From NCBI RefSeq assembly GCF_018390515.1, contig NZ_JAHBBK010000003.1, positions 248,001 to 312,000 on the forward strand: 64,000 nucleotides of DNA, in the 5' to 3' direction. Below are positions 38,998 through 47,880 of the stretch, piece by piece. This stretch comes from Mucilaginibacter sp. Bleaf8 (GTDB lineage Bacteria; Bacteroidota; Bacteroidia; Sphingobacteriales; Sphingobacteriaceae). Below the pieces are notes generated by a model. The model searched no databases and had not been told where the DNA came from. It saw only the letters and a list, made by a program, of their open reading frames with translations. The translations under genes were made by a program, and so were the position numbers. Each line of letters begins with the position of its first letter. The first letter of the stretch is position 1.

Positions 38998-41601
38998 TTA
39001 ATAGTTAAACGCTAATCCAGCGCCCAATCCCATATCGCTATCATAATGTGTTGAGAGTGCAAGGTATTTGGTGCAGAGATATCGGAAACCTGTCATATAT
39101 TCCTTGTCGGTATTTACCATCAGGCTAAAACGCAATCGCGATGTAACAGGAATATCTTCACGCCCTAACTGAAAGCGCAATTTGCCATTGCCGTCCACCC
39201 GCATATCGGCCACAAACAGCATCGGTAAAGTATAGGCTAAACCTGCTACCACAGTGCGCCTTTGTTCTTTGTTACTTGTCTGCCCGAACATATTCCGAGA
39301 ATCATCGCCAAAGATGTTCTTCTCATGCTTGCCGGGTCTTTTATAATGATAGTCAAAACCAACATAAGGTAATAGCCACTGCATACGGCCAATATATCTT
39401 CCTACCATCGTCTCGCTTTCGTAACCCATTTGTGCATCAAAGCCTAAATGCCAAAGTGTACTGATCTGCCACCTGGTATTAGCATACATAAATTGCCCGT
39501 CGCTGCCGTTACTTTCCAAACTGGCCTGCCCCATGAGGTGGAACATGCGGTCGTCGGCAAAAAGCTTGCGCTGAGCAAGTTTTGGGTCTGGCACGGCAGG
39601 GTTAGGCGGCGAGTTTTCATAGCTGAATATCCGGCCCATACCACTCATCATATGATAAAGGATATGGCAATGGAAGAACCAGTCGCCCCCCTGTTCGCTG
39701 GCAGCAAACTCCAGGGTATCACGCTCCATAGGCAGTATGTCAAGCACGTTCTTGAGCGGTGCATAGTCTCCTTGTCCATTTAGTACCCGGAAATCATGAC
39801 CATGCAGGTGCATGGGGTGACGCATCATGCTGTTGTTGTATAGGATCAGCCGGAGATTCTCGCCTTTTTTGATCAATATCTTATCAGTTTCCGAAATTGT
39901 TTTGTTATCCAGCGTCCAAACGTAACGGTTCATATTACCCGTCAGATCGAACTTTAACTCGCGCCATGGACCTTTCGGCAAGTTGGTTTTTTGTGGAGCG
40001 TGGAGCATGCCATAATTGAGGGTTACAAAATCATGGTTCCCACTCATGTCCATTCCTCCCATGTTCATGTCACCCATGGCCGTATTCTTACTACCATTAT
40101 TGGCTTTTGGCATAGGCTTTTTTTCCGGACCAGTGATCTCGGGGTACATTACCGTGTTCATATCCATCATCTGGTTCTGCATTTTCATACCTTCCATCTC
40201 CTTCATATTGCCGTTCATATCCATCATATCGTTCATCATCTTCATGCCGGCAAAATATTTAGGGCGATCCATCTTCTTTGCAGAAACCCTGGTGCCGCTT
40301 CCTAACCATATCGATGCATATTTACTGCGGTCTTCAGGTGTCACCAAAAACTCGTAGCTTTTATTATAAGGAATAGTAACTACTACATCGTAAGTTTCAG
40401 AAACTGCGATAATAAGTCGGTCAACTTCCACCGGTACCACATCATTGCCATCATTGGCTACCACGGTTATCTTTCCGCCTGCATAGGATAGCCAGAAATA
40501 ATCGGATGCCCCGCTATTGGATATTCTCAATCTAACCTTATCTCCGGCTTTGAACCGAGCGGCCTCCAGCTGATTTTTACCATTTAGTAAAAAATTATCG
40601 TAATACACGTCAGACAGGTCCATTGCGTTCATCCGTTTCCATTCGTTGGCCAACTTTGTACCGAACGCCCCTTGTTTTATCGCTTCGGAATAGCTTTGTG
40701 TACTGCCTTTTTGCACCGCAAACCAGTCGGAAGCAGCATGCAACCTACGGTCCACCTCTCCAGGTTTTACGTCCGTCCATTCGCTGATCACTAACGGTAT
40801 AGTTGGGATATCCCATTCTCTTCGCTTTTTTAATATAAAGCTGCCATACATGCCGATCTGCTCCTGTAAGCCATAGTGACTGTGATACCAGTGCGTTCCA
40901 TGTTGAACTATTGGGAAACGGTAAGTGTAAGTACTGTGCGCTGGAATGGGCATTTGCGTTAAATAAGCAACCCCGTCTTCTTTATTTGGCAGAAACAAAC
41001 CATGCCAATGCAAAGAGGTAGGTTCGTCAAGGTTATTGTGAACCACGATCTCTGCAGTATCGCCTTCTGTAAATGTTAAGGTCGGCATAGGAATTTGCCC
41101 GTTCACCGCAATAGCGTGTTTCTTTTTTTTACCAAAGATGACTGTAGTATCGGCAACAAAAAGGTTATATTTTACTGTTCTGGGTGGCCCATCAGGCAGA
41201 AGAGTTTTTATAGACCCCAGATCGGCTTTGGCCTCCTTCATCATTTCAGTGCCCATTTTATCCATTCGCATCCCGGGCGTTTCCTTAGCTTTATCCATGC
41301 TGCTATTCATATCCATTCCGGGCATTTGCTTTGCAACTTTCTTTGCCGTATCCATTGCCATCCCGGCTTTTTCAGACGCTTTTTTTACCGGCTTTTTACT
41401 CGTGGCTTTTGTTTTTTCTTTAACTAGTTTCATGCCGCATTTTGGGCAATTTCCTGGTTTGGCGGAATGGATCTCTGGGTGCATTGGGCAGGTATAGGTA
41501 ACTGATTGCGTTTTTTGCATACCCGGCATATCAGTGGTTTGAGTCTGTGCTATTGCAAGTTGGCTTACAAATAGCAGCATTGCATATATTATTTTTCTCA
41601 T
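38998..41601 (-). CDS. multicopper oxidase with N-terminal metal-binding and C-terminal CopB-like barrel
   Basis: An 867-residue fusion. After a signal peptide, residues ~35-65 are a heavy-metal-binding domain (YTCPMHPEIHSAKPGNCPKC). Next comes a CopA/PcoA-type multicopper oxidase: HWHGLFLP and HWYHSHYG early, HPMHLHGHDFRV and WFFHCHILYHM late, giving all type 1-3 copper ligands. A Met-rich insert (~450-530) suits Cu(I) binding. The last ~190 residues (MGQASLESNGSDGQFMYANT to LGAGLAFNY) match the outer-membrane CopB/PcoB barrel. It probably oxidises Cu(I) in the periplasm at the outer membrane. CopA and CopB are usually separate genes. Confidence 0.9.
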   Translation of the reverse strand: MRKIIYAMLLFVSQLAIAQTQTTDMPGMQKTQSVTYTCPMHPEIHSAKPGNCPKCGMKLVKEKTKATSKKPVKKASEKAGMAMDTAKKVAKQMPGMDMNSSMDKAKETPGMRMDKMGTEMMKEAKADLGSIKTLLPDGPPRTVKYNLFVADTTVIFGKKKKHAIAVNGQIPMPTLTFTEGDTAEIVVHNNLDEPTSLHWHGLFLPNKEDGVAYLTQMPIPAHSTYTYRFPIVQHGTHWYHSHYGLQEQIGMYGSFILKKRREWDIPTIPLVISEWTDVKPGEVDRRLHAASDWFAVQKGSTQSYSEAIKQGAFGTKLANEWKRMNAMDLSDVYYDNFLLNGKNQLEAARFKAGDKVRLRISNSGASDYFWLSYAGGKITVVANDGNDVVPVEVDRLIIAVSETYDVVVTIPYNKSYEFLVTPEDRSKYASIWLGSGTRVSAKKMDRPKYFAGMKMMNDMMDMNGNMKEMEGMKMQNQMMDMNTVMYPEITGPEKKPMPKANNGSKNTAMGDMNMGGMDMSGNHDFVTLNYGMLHAPQKTNLPKGPWRELKFDLTGNMNRYVWTLDNKTISETDKILIKKGENLRLILYNNSMMRHPMHLHGHDFRVLNGQGDYAPLKNVLDILPMERDTLEFAASEQGGDWFFHCHILYHMMSGMGRIFSYENSPPNPAVPDPKLAQRKLFADDRMFHLMGQASLESNGSDGQFMYANTRWQISTLWHLGFDAQMGYESETMVGRYIGRMQWLLPYVGFDYHYKRPGKHEKNIFGDDSRNMFGQTSNKEQRRTVVAGLAYTLPMLFVADMRVDGNGKLRFQLGREDIPVTSRLRFSLMVNTDKEYMTGFRYLCTKYLALSTHYDSDMGLGAGLAFNY

Positions 41602-41603
41602 GT

Positions 41604-42071
41604 CTAATTTTTTAAGGACAGGCTATCACCTGTAGTTTTAGCCCATTGCTGGAGCCGCTGTTTTTCTTTTTGGGAAAGTATCGCATTGCGGTGAATAAGA
41701 ATATAAGATGACAATGGCATCGAGCCCTCGGAAAGGCTTTGTCCGATCTCCCTCAGCCGGCTTCTTTGTCGTCTTTTAGTATAACCGGCGAACTCCGTAA
41801 AGTTCAATTCTTTCTTACCATTACGAATATGATCATCCAGTATGTACCGGACAGGCTGAATTTTTGAATACCAAGGATACTCAGTATGATTGCTGTGACA
41901 ATCATAACACGACCCTTGTAAAATTACGTTAACATCCGCCGGAAAAATAGTCGCCTTTGAAATATCATTACCTCCGCGTGCGATTCCTTCATTGTGCCCC
42001 CGCGGGATGAATTGAATAATGATAAATAGAGCCAATAAGGCAATGAACGATATCTTTAATGGCCTTTTCAT
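41604..42071 (-). CDS. haem-binding domain protein
   Basis: A 155-residue membrane-anchored protein. An N-terminal hydrophobic helix (ISFIALLALFIIIQFIPRGH) is followed by a haem-binding domain with a CYDCH motif (GSCYDCHSNHTEYPWYSKIQ) and a Met-containing C-terminal half (LSEGSMPLSSYILIHRNAIL). This is the Bacteroidota haem-binding domain family found beside copper and respiration genes. I start it at 42071, 5 nt after the preceding gene, rather than at 42107 where it would overlap. It probably transfers electrons in the periplasm. Confidence 0.85.
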   Translation of the reverse strand: MKRPLKISFIALLALFIIIQFIPRGHNEGIARGGNDISKATIFPADVNVILQGSCYDCHSNHTEYPWYSKIQPVRYILDDHIRNGKKELNFTEFAGYTKRRQRSRLREIGQSLSEGSMPLSSYILIHRNAILSQKEKQRLQQWAKTTGDSLSLKN

Positions 42072-42076
42072 CTGAT

Positions 42077-42646
42077 TTACTTTAACTCTTCCTTGATAAT
42101 TCCGCAAGTTGGCATATCCGTGCCGAGGTAAGGATTACTGATCGCTTTAGTTTCGCTTAGCCATATCGCACTTTTTTTATCATTATACATAGGGCAGCGG
42201 TCGACATATAGTGGCTGGCCCGCCCCGAACAGCTTGACCATGTCATACATATCCTTACTCAGTATATCGAAATGTTCGCGCTGATGGGGTAGCTTGCCCG
42301 CACTCTCGCCGATATGTTTCGCCATTTCCTGCGCATCATCGGCGATATCCGTAAAGGACTTTTGTTGTTCAACAGTCAGTGCGGACCTGTCGAATTTAGC
42401 GAATCCGTCAGCCAACGATCTGCCGGCAGTTGCCGCATCGTCGCTGTTGTCTTTGGCAAGCGCATTCTTTAGTTTTAAATAATCTTCGACCAAGGCCTTT
42501 GATGTTGCTAACGGGGTAATATTTGCTGCGGATGTTTTTGCCGTGTCACTTTCGGCTGTTGAATGGGGGGATTTGCTGCTGGAGTTACAGGCGGCAATAG
42601 CTAAAATAGCAACGGCCAGGGTGAGTATGATAAATGATTTTTTCAT
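42077..42646 (-). CDS. DUF3347 lipoprotein
   Basis: A 189-residue lipoprotein: signal peptide with lipobox (AILAIAACNSSSK) and a DUF3347 domain containing YLKLKNALAKDNSDDAATAG, LPHQREHFDILSKDMYDMVK, YVDRCPMYNDKKSAIWLS and NPYLGTDMPTCG. The Cys, Met and His residues of the last blocks could bind copper; DUF3347 is also found fused to CusB-type efflux subunits. A copper-chaperone role is inferred from this and the neighbours. It is in the same operon as a second DUF3347 gene. Confidence 0.88.
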   Translation of the reverse strand: MKKSFIILTLAVAILAIAACNSSSKSPHSTAESDTAKTSAANITPLATSKALVEDYLKLKNALAKDNSDDAATAGRSLADGFAKFDRSALTVEQQKSFTDIADDAQEMAKHIGESAGKLPHQREHFDILSKDMYDMVKLFGAGQPLYVDRCPMYNDKKSAIWLSETKAISNPYLGTDMPTCGIIKEELK

Positions 42647-42706
42647 GATCCTAAAATTGATTTTAACAGTTCAAGGTGGTGAACTGCCTTGAACTGTGGA
42701 GATTGA

Positions 42707-43186
42707 TTATTTATTCAGACTTTCGGCCACTTTACCGCAAGTCAACATTTGCCTGCCATAATAAGGGTTCTTGATTTCAACACTTTCGCTTAGCCAAGTT
42801 GCTTTCTTCATGGGGCAATACTGAGCGTAGACAGGCGTAATATTTAATTTTAACCCTTTAACAGCTTCCAGCATATTTTTAGAAAGACTGGCGAAATATT
42901 CACGTTGGTGGTCGATTTCAGTGCTTTCACTGATATGGCGGGAGTCAATCAGAAGTTTATCCATATAGGGTTTCCAGTTCTTTTGCTGGTCAACCGGAAT
43001 ATTGATTAGACCAACAAGCAGCGCTTTTGCTTTGACCTGCGCTTCTGTGCTGTTGTCGGCTACCAGGGCGTCTTTTAACGCGAAATAACTGGTTAAAATA
43101 GTTGGAGATGTTGCCTGCGCTTTTGCAGCCAACACGGCGGCGAACAGGCTTATCGATAACAGGATGGATTTAAGTATCTTTTTCAT
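42707..43186 (-). CDS. DUF3347 periplasmic protein
   Basis: A 159-residue protein with a Sec signal peptide (ILLSISLFAAVLAAKAQ) and a DUF3347 domain: YFALKDALVADNSTEAQVKA, DHQREYFASLSKNMLEAVKG, YAQYCPMKKATWLSESVEIK and NPYYGRQMLTCGKV. It keeps the same potential metal ligands as its neighbour but is not a lipoprotein, so one may be soluble and the other anchored. The tandem copies probably arose by duplication. Confidence 0.87.
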   Translation of the reverse strand: MKKILKSILLSISLFAAVLAAKAQATSPTILTSYFALKDALVADNSTEAQVKAKALLVGLINIPVDQQKNWKPYMDKLLIDSRHISESTEIDHQREYFASLSKNMLEAVKGLKLNITPVYAQYCPMKKATWLSESVEIKNPYYGRQMLTCGKVAESLNK

Positions 43187-43211
43187 GTTTTTTAATGGTT
43201 TGATATATTTA

Positions 43212-43664
43212 TTATTTGTCCATTCTGGCCAGAATGCGCTTCATTTCAGCGATCTCTTTCTCCTGAGCCTGAATAATTCCCTGTGAAAGCTTTTTAACTT
43301 CCGGGTCTTTGAGGTTGGCATTTTCACTGGTCATGATAGCGATGGAATGATGCGGTATCATGCCCCTCATGTATTGTACATCTCCGATCGGTGTCTGGGT
43401 CCGAACGGCTGCCAGAGCTAAACCGAATACGGCGATACTGGTAATTGTGATGATCCTGTTCAGTTTTTTATTTTGATACATCATCCGCATGAGGCCAAGC
43501 ATCAGCAGCGCCATCGGGCAGATCATCAAAAGTGTCATGTAAAACCGGGTCAGGTTCAGATAAATATGATCTGCTTCATAGACATTTAGATACATGACGG
43601 CATACATGATTATAAAAGATAGCGTCAGCATTAATGCGAACGATCGGTAATTGTTCTTTTCCAT
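43212..43664 (-). CDS. DUF305 membrane-anchored protein
   Basis: A 150-residue protein: three hydrophobic helices (ALMLTLSFIIMYAVMYLNVY, FYMTLLMICPMALLMLGLMR, IITITSIAVFGLALAAVRT) then a DUF305-type segment with YMRGMIPHHSIAIMTSENAN and a Met-ending helix (EKEIAEMKRILARMDK). DUF305 proteins are ferritin-like and widespread in copper loci. It belongs to the copper operon downstream of the AraC regulator. The metal specificity is not known. Confidence 0.87.
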   Translation of the reverse strand: MEKNNYRSFALMLTLSFIIMYAVMYLNVYEADHIYLNLTRFYMTLLMICPMALLMLGLMRMMYQNKKLNRIITITSIAVFGLALAAVRTQTPIGDVQYMRGMIPHHSIAIMTSENANLKDPEVKKLSQGIIQAQEKEIAEMKRILARMDK

Positions 43665-43674
43665 TTGGTTGATT

Positions 43675-44238
43675 TTATATATTATTTATAGATTTCCTGT
43701 CTGCCGGTGCGCTGGCTTTAAATTGACTCGGTGTCATTCCGGTAGTTTGCTTGAATTGGGCTGAAAGGTGTGCGCTGCTACTATAGCCCATTTTAAAGGC
43801 GACCTCAGTAAGATTAAGTTCGCCGTAGGACATTAACTCCTTAACTTTCTCGATCTTTTGCTGTATGATGAATTTCTCGATCGTTATATCTTCGGCATCA
43901 GAGAATGCACGGCTTAAATAAGTATACTCCTTATTTAATTTATCAGATAAGTAATTGGAGAAGTTGATATGGGTATCAGTCAGATCGCTATAGTGAACTT
44001 TTTCGATCACCAAGTTTTTAATGCGTTCGATCAGACGGTCTTTTTCACTGTCGATCAGTTCAAAACCCAGCACTTTCAGAGCGGCACTTATCTGGTTCAA
44101 CTGTTCAGTATCTGCATCGGGGTGAATAGTGGCCTGGCCCAGAACAACTGTTTCTGCGGTGAGGCCAAGGCTAATAAATTGCTGGCGAACGACCATGATG
44201 CAGCGGTCGCAAACCATATTTTTAATATGTAAGATCAT
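43675..44238 (-). CDS. AraC-family regulator with an HMA-like N-terminal domain
   Basis: A 187-residue protein. Residues 1-65 resemble a heavy-metal-associated fold (MILHIKNMVCDRCIMVVRQQ with CDRC, then LGLTAETVVLGQATIHPD). Residues ~85-180 are an AraC-type double HTH (FIIQQKIEKVKELMSYGELN, LTEVAFKMGYSSSAHLSAQF, GMTPSQFKASAP). It would act as a metal-sensing activator of the copper operon that starts 11 nt downstream. This type of AraC protein is common in Bacteroidota metal loci. The sensed metal is inferred from context. Confidence 0.88.
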   Translation of the reverse strand: MILHIKNMVCDRCIMVVRQQFISLGLTAETVVLGQATIHPDADTEQLNQISAALKVLGFELIDSEKDRLIERIKNLVIEKVHYSDLTDTHINFSNYLSDKLNKEYTYLSRAFSDAEDITIEKFIIQQKIEKVKELMSYGELNLTEVAFKMGYSSSAHLSAQFKQTTGMTPSQFKASAPADRKSINNI

Positions 44239-44299
44239 TTTAATTCAAGCTAATTAATAGACAATAAAATGCCGGGCCGCTTTTGCAGCAATGCTTGAA

Positions 44300-44749
44300 T
44301 CAGATGAGAAGGGTACGGATCTTGATAAGATAGGTTATACCGGCCGGGCCGGGTGGCGCATGGCTATCGGTCCATAAATTTGTCGCCAGATGGTAGTTTG
44401 TTTGAAAGACAGATAACTGGTAAAAAGATGAGGCCTTTAAAGCGGTCAACTGAAATTTTACAGGATCAAGAGAAGGCTTGATGTTTTCTTTCACCACATA
44501 AGAGCCATGCTGGTCGCAGCATTTGCAGTCCTTCCCGCTTGTGCAAGGCTCCTTTTTGTGATGATCCTGTTGCTTGCCCAAGTGGGCTATAACCATATTC
44601 GGTTTGCTGTGGCTATGGCTTTGGTGCTGAGCTGCATTTGCCACTACCTTGAAAACATCGCGCGCCAGGCAATGGACAATGCAAACGAACATACCTGTGG
44701 TCAACATCAGGTAGAATGCAGCAAAGCCAATGACAGCGGTCCTCTTCAT
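44300..44749 (-). CDS. His/Cys-rich putative metal-binding protein
   Basis: A 149-residue protein with an N-terminal membrane or signal helix (AVIGFAAFYLMLTTGMFVCI) and a central His/Cys cluster (HQSHSHSKPN, QQDHHKKEPCTSGKDCKCCD) expected to bind Cu or Zn. I know no named family. It stands just upstream of the AraC gene in the same direction and may be its first operon partner. About 60 bp separates it from the permease gene, which is also on the minus strand. Confidence 0.65.
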   Translation of the reverse strand: MKRTAVIGFAAFYLMLTTGMFVCIVHCLARDVFKVVANAAQHQSHSHSKPNMVIAHLGKQQDHHKKEPCTSGKDCKCCDQHGSYVVKENIKPSLDPVKFQLTALKASSFYQLSVFQTNYHLATNLWTDSHAPPGPAGITYLIKIRTLLI

Positions 44750-44812
44750 TATATCAAAAATAATATATAATACAATAGTTAATTTATAGAATTTTGATTA
44801 AATGTTATAAAA

Positions 44813-45916
44813 TTACATATCATTCCCTTTAGCTATTTGCTTTTTTCCGTAGAAAAAGCAAAACAATCCCAATGGTATAAATAGGAGGTTAAGCCAGGTA
44901 CCATAATCCCATTTAACATGCGCCTGTGCCATTTGCATGGGTTGCCCATGTGTTTTCGGCAGCCAGTTCAGTGCTTCAAACAGGTAATCGACGCTTATTG
45001 CGGTAATGAAAATGCCGGTTGATAAAATAAGCAACAAAAGCCACATCCTTTTCCATCCGAAATAACGCCGGTAAACCATCAGCATCGGGATGGTCACGAG
45101 GTCGGACAAGATAAAGGCGATCACTCCGCCAAAAGAAATGCCACCATGCCAAAGCAACGCCGCCAGCACGATGTTGCCAACCGAACAAACGAAAGCAAAA
45201 ACAGCGATCAGAATGCCAACAATGGCGTTCCAGGCTAAGACCAATAAATGCGGCAAATGGCTTTGTCCGGTGAGAAAAAGGCTTTTCAAAAAACTTTCGG
45301 GTACCAAAACCATTAACACAGCAGAGAGCGCCACACCTATGATAATATCTTTACCAACCATCATCACATCCATATAAAAATGGCCTGTGGCTGCTTTAAT
45401 TTTATCAAGAAAACTTAACTTTTGATTTGAATGGTCGTGCCCGTGATGGTGAGCATGATCATCGTTATGATGTGATGTATCTGCGACTTTACTCAGAGAC
45501 TTTGAAAAAAAGAGCTTGATCAGCAAGGCTGATATCAGGATAAATAACAAACCGCCGATCACTTCACCGCCAAAAAATGGCCAGCCCAACAGCGTAACGA
45601 TCACAATGAATATTTCAAAAACAAGATTAGTGCTCGATATCATAAACGACACAGCATTTGCCCAGGTAGCCCCTTTGACGAGTAATGTACGGGCCATGGA
45701 GGCTGCCGCGTAAGAGCAAGACGAAGATATTGCTCCGAAAAATGTAGAAAGCCCGACGGCCCCCGCCGTGTCTTTACCCAGCCGCGACGATATAGTTTCT
45801 GTTGAGATAAAAGCCCGGATTACTGCGGATAGCAGGAAGCCGAACAACAGCCCCCAGGCAATGTCCCACAACATGAGGAAAAATTCGGTAATAATCTGTA
45901 TGATAGTATGCATCAT
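44813..45916 (-). CDS. ArsP/DUF318-family metal efflux permease
   Basis: A 367-residue integral membrane protein of the permease family that includes ArsP and the SO_0444 Cu/Zn exporters. Two repeats of helices are seen: FGAISSSCSYAAASMARTLL with the conserved CS pair early, and FVCSVGNIVLAALLWHGGIS late, separated by a His-rich cytoplasmic loop (HHNDDHAHHHGHDHSNQ) that probably binds metal. Substrate is uncertain: arsenicals, zinc or copper. Nearby copper genes make a metal cation likely. Confidence 0.87.
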   Translation of the reverse strand: MMHTIIQIITEFFLMLWDIAWGLLFGFLLSAVIRAFISTETISSRLGKDTAGAVGLSTFFGAISSSCSYAAASMARTLLVKGATWANAVSFMISSTNLVFEIFIVIVTLLGWPFFGGEVIGGLLFILISALLIKLFFSKSLSKVADTSHHNDDHAHHHGHDHSNQKLSFLDKIKAATGHFYMDVMMVGKDIIIGVALSAVLMVLVPESFLKSLFLTGQSHLPHLLVLAWNAIVGILIAVFAFVCSVGNIVLAALLWHGGISFGGVIAFILSDLVTIPMLMVYRRYFGWKRMWLLLLILSTGIFITAISVDYLFEALNWLPKTHGQPMQMAQAHVKWDYGTWLNLLFIPLGLFCFFYGKKQIAKGNDM

Positions 45917-45933
45917 TTATCAATCATAAAAGC

Positions 45934-46167
45934 CTAAATGCCCGCCTTTGTTTGAGACCAGGAAATCCCCCCGTTATAACCTTCATTTAATGCCTCGGTT
46001 GCTAGTTCTGCTTTTGTGCCTTTGGCCGATGATTTAAATACTTTTTTGCAGGCCAGCAGTTTTTGCTTTCTATCTGTTGGTTCTCTACAAGTCATTAAGA
46101 CCGAGGCTAATCCATAGCGGGGAAACATACCCGAAATGGTTAAATGCAAAATAGCTGGTAAAGCCAT
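45934..46167 (-). CDS. small hypothetical protein
   Basis: A 77-residue frame between the permease and the YeiH gene. The C-terminal part (TCREPTDRKQKLLACKKVFK, TKAELATEALNEGYNGG) has a normal basic/amphipathic composition, while the N-terminus is hydrophobic. I do not recognise it. The ATG is at 46167; the preceding codon at 46170 is TTG. It may be a real small protein or a chance frame, so confidence is low. Confidence 0.35.
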   Translation of the reverse strand: MALPAILHLTISGMFPRYGLASVLMTCREPTDRKQKLLACKKVFKSSAKGTKAELATEALNEGYNGGISWSQTKAGI

Positions 46168-46204
46168 CAAGCTATTTACGGGATTCTGCGATTGTTTTAT
46201 AAAA

Positions 46205-47176
46205 TTATGCTAAGTGCATGATGGCATATAATGCGCTGACAGAGATCAGTATCCACAACACTACACCTTGTAAAAGTGGTTTTAGCCCTACGGAAGCCAA
46301 TACCTGACGTGATAAACCGGCACCTATCAGGAACAAAGTCAACGTAAGTCCCGCTTTAGCGATCATTACCATATAGGGGCTGATCAGTTTAACCACCGGC
46401 AGATAAGTATTGGCTATCATAGCCAGGATGAATAACCCGATGAAATAAGGGATTACCACTTTTTTAGAATTGTTCTTGAACAGGAACGTTGAAAAGAAAG
46501 CAATCGGTACGATCCACAGCGCCCGGGCCAGTTTTACGGTGGTAGCCACCTCTAAAGCATGTGCGCCATATTTGCTGGCGGCACCTACTACCGAACTGGT
46601 ATCGTGAATGGCAATGGCACACCATAAACCGAACTGTGTTTGCGACAGGTTGAAGTAATGCCCGATAACCGGGAACACGAACAGCGCGACAGAGTTCAAA
46701 ATAAACACACAGCCCAACGCAACAGATATTTGTTTTTCTTCGGCCTTGATCACCGGAGAAATGGCGGCAATGGCGCTGCCGCCACAAATAGCGGTACCGT
46801 TGGAGATCAGATAAGAGGTTTTCTTTTCAATTTTTAGCCACTTGCCGATCAAAAAGCCGAATAATAATGTACTGCTAATAGACGCGATGGTAAACAATAT
46901 GCCTTCTTTTCCGGCTTGCATGGCGCTGTGTACGTTCATACCAAAACCCAGGCCCACAACAGATACTTGTAATAACAAGTGAGTCGCTTTATGATTTAAG
47001 TGCAGGTACGGGTGACCGGATAATTGTGCGACCGCCAAACCTAATAACAGCGCGATGGCCGGGCTTACAAATGGTGTTAGGCACACGGACACGCAAAGTA
47101 TAAAAATAACCTTGCGGGTGTTTTCATTCAGGTGCAGAAAAGTAAGAGGCTGGGTTAACTGATGTTGGGTATTCAT
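46205..47176 (-). CDS. YeiH/UPF0324-family putative sulfate or sulfite exporter
   Basis: A 323-residue membrane protein with about ten helices, matching the YeiH family: SVVGLGFGMNVHSAMQAGKE, then LISNGTAICGGSAIAAISPV (the CGGSAI signature), IHDTSSVVGAASKYG and TLTLFLIGAGLSRQVLASVG. Family members are annotated as sulfate or sulfite exporters and some are induced by sulfonates such as taurine; firm evidence is limited. It fits the surrounding sulfur genes. Confidence 0.88.
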   Translation of the reverse strand: MNTQHQLTQPLTFLHLNENTRKVIFILCVSVCLTPFVSPAIALLLGLAVAQLSGHPYLHLNHKATHLLLQVSVVGLGFGMNVHSAMQAGKEGILFTIASISSTLLFGFLIGKWLKIEKKTSYLISNGTAICGGSAIAAISPVIKAEEKQISVALGCVFILNSVALFVFPVIGHYFNLSQTQFGLWCAIAIHDTSSVVGAASKYGAHALEVATTVKLARALWIVPIAFFSTFLFKNNSKKVVIPYFIGLFILAMIANTYLPVVKLISPYMVMIAKAGLTLTLFLIGAGLSRQVLASVGLKPLLQGVVLWILISVSALYAIMHLA

Positions 47177-47260
47177 GATCTTTTGTTTTTTGGTACCCCA
47201 AAATTCCGCCTTATTTGGTAATGATTTTTATCATAAAAGGCAATGAACGATAACCACAGG

Positions 47261-47878
47261 TTATGGAAAATTTTGAAACCATATGTAATTAAATAGCTGC
47301 TCGGTATTGAAAGGCGTATGATGGATATGCTCTACGCTACCTGTTAATTGAAACTGCTGCTGGAAAATATTCGATAACGAAGCAGGGGAATGACGTTCAA
47401 CAGCTAATCCGCTGCACCGTTCAGGGCCGCTAATACCAAAAGTCCCGATGATCAGCCATCCTTTATTGGTCAGATGTTTAGCTGCTACTTCAGCATATTT
47501 GCTTTGATCTGCTGTATTGGTCAAAAAATGAAATGCTGCCCGGTCATGCCAAATGTCATATTGATCGTCAGTTCCGATATCCAGCACATCACTTACGATC
47601 CATTTAATTTCATTAGCTCTATAGCCTAACCTCAATTTTGCCCTATCAATAGCTTTGGTAGAAATATCCAATACGGTAATGTTGGAGTAACCCAATTCCA
47701 ACAGATGATCGGCCAGTAAGCTGTCTCCGCCACCAATGTCGATAATGGCGGCATCCTTGGGAAGATCAAAACTGTTGATGATGCTTAACGAGGTTTCCGG
47801 CTTTTCTTCGTACCAGCTTACTTCGGTCAGCTTTTTATGAGCATAAACGTTTTCCCAGTGATCTTTTTTGTTTGCCAT
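47261..47878 (-). CDS. class I SAM-dependent methyltransferase
   Basis: A 205-residue methyltransferase: motif I AAIIDIGGGDSLLADHLLEL, acidic strand 2 NITVLDISTKAIDRAKLRLG, WIVSDVLDIG, and IWHDRAAFHFLTNTADQSKY. It begins NKKDHWENVYAHKKLTEVSW, a header shared with thiol/thiopurine-type methyltransferases. The substrate is unknown. Its stop-start spacing (2 nt) with the upstream MBL-rhodanese gene shows they are co-transcribed, so a sulfur or selenium compound is a reasonable guess. Confidence 0.85.
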   Translation of the reverse strand: MANKKDHWENVYAHKKLTEVSWYEEKPETSLSIINSFDLPKDAAIIDIGGGDSLLADHLLELGYSNITVLDISTKAIDRAKLRLGYRANEIKWIVSDVLDIGTDDQYDIWHDRAAFHFLTNTADQSKYAEVAAKHLTNKGWLIIGTFGISGPERCSGLAVERHSPASLSNIFQQQFQLTGSVEHIHHTPFNTEQLFNYIWFQNFP

Positions 47879-47880
47879 CG

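Noticed and set aside
39991-40357. His- and hydrophobic-rich plus-strand frames opposite the multicopper oxidase
   Set aside because: They mirror the Met-rich minus-strand codons (CAT/ATG) and are artefacts of composition.
44507-44770. 87-codon plus-strand hydrophobic frame opposite the His/Cys-rich protein
   Set aside because: Antisense of a gene with a credible signal helix and metal-binding cluster; the minus-strand reading is better supported.
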